A DNA stretch of 64,000 nucleotides. Origin: Anaerolineae bacterium (GTDB taxonomy: Bacteria > Chloroflexota > Anaerolineae > Aggregatilineales > Phototrophicaceae). Where the stretch lies: positions 203,295-267,294 of the forward strand of contig JAJEBK010000032.1 of the NCBI GenBank assembly GCA_022823945.1, given 5' to 3'. Shown here one piece after another: positions 60,573 through 64,000 of the stretch. Below the pieces are notes generated by a model that was not told the origin of the DNA, did no database searches, and saw only the letters and a list, made by a program, of their open reading frames with translations. The position numbers and the translations under genes were made by a program. Each line of letters opens with the position of its first letter. Position 1 is the stretch's first letter.

Positions 60573-61427
60573 ATGCCAAACAAGCTGCGCCGCGGTATCG
60601 CTTCCCTGCGCCTGGAGCTATTGCAATCGTATGGATTTATGGCGCGCAATTGGCACCTGACCAAGCGCTATTGGGGCTGGGAGGTGGTGTGGTTCTTCTA
60701 TTCATTGACCAGCGGGCTGTCTGTGGTGTTCATCGCGCAAGGGGCCGAGGCGCTGACAGGCAGTGCGCCCGGCTTTGATGTCCAATACCTCACCATGTAT
60801 CTCATCATCGGCACATTGGTTTGGCGTTATTTGTCGAATATCTTCATGCTCACCAGCGAAGTAATCGCCTGGGAACGTTGGGAAGGCACGATTGAATACA
60901 CCTTGATGGCGCCAGTGCAACGATGGGTGCACCTGGTCGGCCAAACTGGCTATTCGCTGATCTACAGCTTGATCACGACACTGGCGATCGGCATCGCCAT
61001 GGCGCTATTTTTCGAGCTGGATTTGGCAGATGCCAATCTGCTGGGCGCGGGCGCAGTCATCTTGGCCGGCAGTCTGTCGCTGATCGCCATCGGCATCGTC
61101 GCCAGCATCTTGCCGCTGCTCTACCCGGAACGCGGCGCGCAGATGACCAGTGTGGTCGAAGCATCGTTCTTGCTGATTTCGGGTGTGTATTATCCCATCA
61201 CGGTGCTGCCCGAATGGATGCAAGCCATCGCCGTGATATCGCCCGTTACCTTCGTGCTGGATGGGACGCGGGCGGCTGTGCTGGAGGGCGCGGGCATAGC
61301 CGAGTTGTGGCAATACATCCTGCCGCTGCTGATATTGGGCGTGTTGGCGCTACCGATTGGCTTGCGATTGTTCCGCGCGGCGGAGAATTATGCCAAACGC
61401 ACTGGCCGGCTCAAACGAGTCGGCTAG
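60573..61427 (+). CDS. ABC-2 type transporter permease
   Basis: Permease of 284 residues with six transmembrane helices of the ABC-2 (drug/polysaccharide/Nod-type) family. The stretch YLTMYLIIGTLVWRYLSNIF and the C-terminal ISGVYYPITVLPEWMQAIAV followed by SPVTFVLDG are typical. With the ATPase upstream it forms an exporter of unknown substrate. GGGGGAG precedes the ATG. Its stop overlaps the anmK stop (CTAG). Confidence 0.88.
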   Translation: MPNKLRRGIASLRLELLQSYGFMARNWHLTKRYWGWEVVWFFYSLTSGLSVVFIAQGAEALTGSAPGFDVQYLTMYLIIGTLVWRYLSNIFMLTSEVIAWERWEGTIEYTLMAPVQRWVHLVGQTGYSLIYSLITTLAIGIAMALFFELDLADANLLGAGAVILAGSLSLIAIGIVASILPLLYPERGAQMTSVVEASFLLISGVYYPITVLPEWMQAIAVISPVTFVLDGTRAAVLEGAGIAELWQYILPLLILGVLALPIGLRLFRAAENYAKRTGRLKRVG

Positions 61428-62605
61428 GACCACCAGGTGCGGCGCAGCAGATCGGCATAATTGTCGCCAGGCGTGATCTGTCCGAGCAGGCTGGCTTGTT
61501 TAGCCCCGGTCAGCGCGGGCAAAGTGCCCCCCCGCCCATGCCAGGTTTCGTGCGCCAGCACAGCAAACACCAAAGCCTCTTTGAAGTCGCTGTCCATGCC
61601 GATGTCTTCGTGCGTCATCACGCGGGCCGGATGCAGCAACTGCCGCAACATGCGCACCATCACGGGGTTGCGCCGTCCGCCACCGCCCAAGATCACTTCA
61701 GCAATTGGCGCGGGCGCGAATCGCTGGTAGGCATCGGCGATATTGGATGCGGTCAAGGCTGTCAACGTGGCGATGATGTCTTTGGCGTCCAAACCGCGCG
61801 CCAAAGCAGCCTGCACAATCTCTCTCGCCGCGGCGCTCCCGAAGGTCTCGCGGCCGGTGGTTTTGGGATAACCCCGCTGGTAATAGGGATGAGCCAGCAG
61901 CTCGTCCAGCCACTCTTCATTAAGCCTGCCCTGCTCCGCCAATTTGCCATCCCGATCATAAGTCTGCGCGCCATCTGTGAGTTGCGCGACAGCCATATCC
62001 AGCAGCGCATTGCCAGGTCCCGTGTCGAAGGCGATTGGCGGAGAATCACTATCAGACGAGGGCGGTAAGAATGTCACATTGCCCATCCCGCCGATATTCT
62101 GTATGGCGCGCCAGCGATTTGGGTGGCGCAGCAGCAGCCAGTCCACATAACTGGCAAGTGGCGCGCCTTGCCCACCGGCGGCGATGTCACGGGCGCGGAA
62201 GTTGCTGATGGTGGTGATGCCCGTGCGCTCGGCGATGACAGCCGCTTCGCCGATTTGCAGCGACGCGCAAACTTCGCCTGTGGGCAGCGCATTGTGCCAG
62301 ATTGTCTGCCCGTGCGACGCGATGAGATCTACAGAATCCGCCGCCAATCTCGCCAGTTCGAGCTGCCGCAGGACACAATCCGCGAAGACTCCTGCCAACT
62401 CGACATGCAGGTTGGCGATGGCCGGCGCGTGGCTCTGGCGTGGATCGCAACTGTGCAGGATGCGTTCGCGCAGATCCCGCGAATAGGGATAGGTTGCGCC
62501 GCTGATGATGTCCGCGCGTAACTGGCCCGGCTGTCCGCGCACCGCGCAAACGGCGACATCGACGCCATCAGCGGAAGTGCCCGACATCAAGCCGACAATG
62601 ATCAT
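61424..62605 (-). CDS. anmK: 1,6-anhydro-N-acetylmuramic acid kinase AnmK
   Basis: Sugar kinase of 393 residues of the ASKHA fold. Seen: the start IIVGLMSGTSADGVDVAV, SHGQTIWHNAL, NIGGMGNVTFLPP, FDTGPGNALLDM and VILGGGGRRNPVMVRML. It phosphorylates and opens anhydroMurNAc from peptidoglycan turnover. The start overlaps the stop of the upstream membrane-protein gene by ATGA. It implies that the cell recycles muropeptides. Confidence 0.93.
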   Translation of the reverse strand: MIIVGLMSGTSADGVDVAVCAVRGQPGQLRADIISGATYPYSRDLRERILHSCDPRQSHAPAIANLHVELAGVFADCVLRQLELARLAADSVDLIASHGQTIWHNALPTGEVCASLQIGEAAVIAERTGITTISNFRARDIAAGGQGAPLASYVDWLLLRHPNRWRAIQNIGGMGNVTFLPPSSDSDSPPIAFDTGPGNALLDMAVAQLTDGAQTYDRDGKLAEQGRLNEEWLDELLAHPYYQRGYPKTTGRETFGSAAAREIVQAALARGLDAKDIIATLTALTASNIADAYQRFAPAPIAEVILGGGGRRNPVMVRMLRQLLHPARVMTHEDIGMDSDFKEALVFAVLAHETWHGRGGTLPALTGAKQASLLGQITPGDNYADLLRRTWWS

Positions 62606-63303
62606 GCAGCCAATGCGACAGGTTTGCGTTTGGCTTTATCACCGCGCAGGCTGCGCCGGGCGATTCGCTGCATTGCCCAGCCCGATGCGATGACAACGAT
62701 GCACAAGTAGACTTGCCACCAGAGCGAAGAGCGGAACAGATCGTCCAGGTCCAGCGCGAGAGCGGCGTACACAGCAAGCGCTGGCGGCAGAACAATCGCA
62801 AGGACATGCGTGAATAACCAGAATCTTGCGCCGACTGCTTTGCGCAACAACCATATTGCTTGCACGGCGGCGAGGCTGATCACCAACGGTATGCTCGGAA
62901 CGGCGACATAGCGAATACTGCTCACACTGGGACCCAACTCAAATCCCCAGCCGAACTGGAAGTGGGCGGTCAAATCAATGCAGGCCTGGAAGAGCAGCGC
63001 ACCCAGCAGCCCGCCGAGGACAGAAACTCGCCACCAACCGCGCATGTCCAGCTTCAGCGTCTTGGACACAATCAACTGCTGCACGATCCCGACGCAAAAT
63101 CCTGTTGCTATGCCAAATGACACAATCCCGAAGAAGGCATCGGCAGCCCAATCAGCCGGGTTTGGCGAGCCGCTGACCAACCTGAAGACTTCCAGCCCGC
63201 CGCCAAACAGCAGCACACCCAAGCCAAAAGCCGGCAGCCAGACGCAGTTGCCGGCGATAAACCACAGTGCGGCGAAGTCGCGAAACTGGGGCTTGGCGAT
63301 CAT
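62602..63303 (-). CDS. Polytopic membrane protein of unknown function
   Basis: Protein of 233 residues with about six hydrophobic segments, beginning KPQFRDFAALWFIAGNCVW. I see no conserved catalytic residues and do not recognise the family; the pattern GFCVGIVQQLIV recalls uncharacterised transmembrane proteins of Chloroflexota. The C-terminus is basic (RRSLRGDKAKRK). It is coupled to anmK by a four-base overlap, which may reflect a role in envelope turnover. Confidence 0.55.
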   Translation of the reverse strand: MIAKPQFRDFAALWFIAGNCVWLPAFGLGVLLFGGGLEVFRLVSGSPNPADWAADAFFGIVSFGIATGFCVGIVQQLIVSKTLKLDMRGWWRVSVLGGLLGALLFQACIDLTAHFQFGWGFELGPSVSSIRYVAVPSIPLVISLAAVQAIWLLRKAVGARFWLFTHVLAIVLPPALAVYAALALDLDDLFRSSLWWQVYLCIVVIASGWAMQRIARRSLRGDKAKRKPVALAA

Positions 63304-63367
63304 TTTGTGGACTCCTGCGCTAACGGACGATATGCAGGCGCAAGGATGTCAGTATGCGCCAGACAGA

Positions 63368-63781
63368 CTAGCTTGATTCGACATAGCGCTTGAAGTTGTC
63401 GAGGATCGCTTGCCAGCCAGCTCGCTGCATATCGACCGGGTGCTCGGATTCGGCATCGAAACAGGTGGTGACTTGCGTCCCCGCGCCACGATCTTCAAAT
63501 GTGGTTTGGACTTTTCGCCCATTGGTCAGCGAATAGGCCACCCGGACTCCATCTTGCACCTCGTCATAAGTCGCTTCAAAGTCGAAACCCATGCTGCCGT
63601 CCTTGGCTTCCATGCGCGTATGCAAGCGTCCGCCTGCGCGCAGGTCGACTTCGGCGCTCGGGCAGCACCAGTCAGCGCTGGCGAAGTTCCAGTTGACGAT
63701 GTGTTCGGGGTGATTGTAGCAAGTCCAGACGAACTGGCGGGAACGCTTGACAAGGCATTCGACGACAATCTTCTCGCTCAT
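63368..63781 (-). CDS. SRPBCC (AHSA1-like) domain protein
   Basis: Protein of 137 residues with the START/Bet v1-like fold. Seen: VVECLVKRSRQFVWTCYNHP at the N-terminus, NWNFASADWCCPSAEVDLR, GGRLHTRMEAKDGS, and the ending GWQAILDNFKRYVES, as in AHSA1/SRPBCC proteins. Such proteins bind hydrophobic ligands or stimulate Hsp90-type chaperones; no specific role is evident. GAAGGGAAG precedes the ATG at 63781. Confidence 0.82.
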   Translation of the reverse strand: MSEKIVVECLVKRSRQFVWTCYNHPEHIVNWNFASADWCCPSAEVDLRAGGRLHTRMEAKDGSMGFDFEATYDEVQDGVRVAYSLTNGRKVQTTFEDRGAGTQVTTCFDAESEHPVDMQRAGWQAILDNFKRYVESS

Positions 63782-63824
63782 CGACTTCCCTTCTCGAAAG
63801 TTATTCAAGCAGTTCAAAATAAGG

Positions 63825-63913
63825 CGGAGAGGACAGGATTCGAACCTGCGGTACCCTATGACAGGTACAACCGCTTAGCAGGCGGCCCCAATCAACCACT
63901 CTGGCACCTCTCC
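63825..63913 (-). tRNA. tRNA-Ser (GCU anticodon)
   Basis: 89-nt class II tRNA on the minus strand. The acceptor stem is GGAGAGG with CCTCTCC, the anticodon loop reads CTGCTAA (GCT), there is a long variable arm, and the T-loop GGTTCGAATCC is standard. The discriminator is G and no CCA is encoded. Confidence 0.92.
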
Positions 63914-63944
63914 ATTGCGTATTCATCTGTTAATCGGTTCAAGG

Positions 63945-64000
63945 CGGAGAGGACAGGATTCGAACCTGCGGTACGGCGATACCGTACAATGGTTTTCAAG
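63945..64000 (-). tRNA. tRNA-Ser (UGA anticodon), partial
   Basis: 3' part of a second class II tRNA on the minus strand. The anticodon loop CTTGAAA (TGA), a variable arm with GTACGGTATCGCCGTAC, and the T-arm and acceptor 3' strand identical to those of the preceding tRNA-Ser are seen. The 5' half lies beyond the window. Confidence 0.88.

Overview
The window looks like a chromosomal segment from a Chloroflexota bacterium, probably near Anaerolineae. This is inference from gene content, not from a marker-gene tree. The supporting traits are the LysW-dependent alpha-aminoadipate (AAA) lysine pathway, a lipoprotein with a Thr-Pro linker and TolB-like propellers, a DUF2085 membrane protein beside thiol-redox genes, two-subunit 2-oxoacid:ferredoxin oxidoreductase genes, and tRNAs without an encoded CCA end. 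The DNA is moderately GC-rich and densely packed. Many neighbours overlap by ATGA or GTGA, and four convergent pairs overlap at their stop codons. There is no prophage, insertion sequence, CRISPR array or rRNA. Layout: 1-7.5 kb is lysine biosynthesis (end of lysY, lysZ, lysJ, lysK, homocitrate synthase, a reverse-strand MFS transporter, then homoaconitase large and small subunits). 7.5-16.5 kb holds comM/yifB, PEP carboxylase, an M1-type metallopeptidase lipoprotein, a UbiA prenyltransferase, a small membrane protein and a CCA-adding-enzyme homologue. 16.5-19.9 kb is a thiol-redox block: a CcdA-thioredoxin fusion, a TlpA-like thioredoxin and DUF2085. 19.9-25.3 kb has coiled-coil, HEAT-like and zinc-ribbon proteins, yggT-yggS-pgeF, comF and a long hibernation factor. 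25.3-32.5 kb has two family-2 glycosyltransferases, a surface protein, Lon and a propeller lipoprotein. 32.6-45.4 kb has fabG, a HIT protein, a DsbA-like protein, aconitase, two membrane proteins, an unusual tandem RNase H, an aminotransferase, a GntR regulator and korAB. 45.4-47.7 kb is a CysO/MoeZ/Mec-type sulfur-carrier cluster. 48-64 kb has citrate synthase, two rhomboids, a CPBP-like protein, threonine aldolase, a calcium-type ATPase, a fused ATP sulfurylase/APS kinase, nusB-tatB-tatC, an ABC exporter, anmK and two serine tRNAs. How the genes work together: PEP carboxylase, citrate synthase, aconitase and KorAB link pyruvate/PEP to 2-oxoglutarate, the substrate of homocitrate synthase, so the central-carbon genes could feed the lysine pathway. 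Sulfate activation and the CysO-type carrier together suggest sulfur assimilation. The CcdA/thioredoxin, DsbA-like and Tat genes serve the cell envelope. The most unusual items are: a tandem RNase H in which the first domain keeps all catalytic residues but lacks the basic handle, while the second keeps the handle and has lost every catalytic residue; a CysO-like carrier whose diglycine is followed by a 19-residue tail contributed by a dispersed GC-rich palindrome; the palindrome family itself, which also forms the end of the DUF2085 gene; and a CcdA-beta domain-thioredoxin fusion. Many promoters share an extended -10 of the form TGTGCTANNNT.
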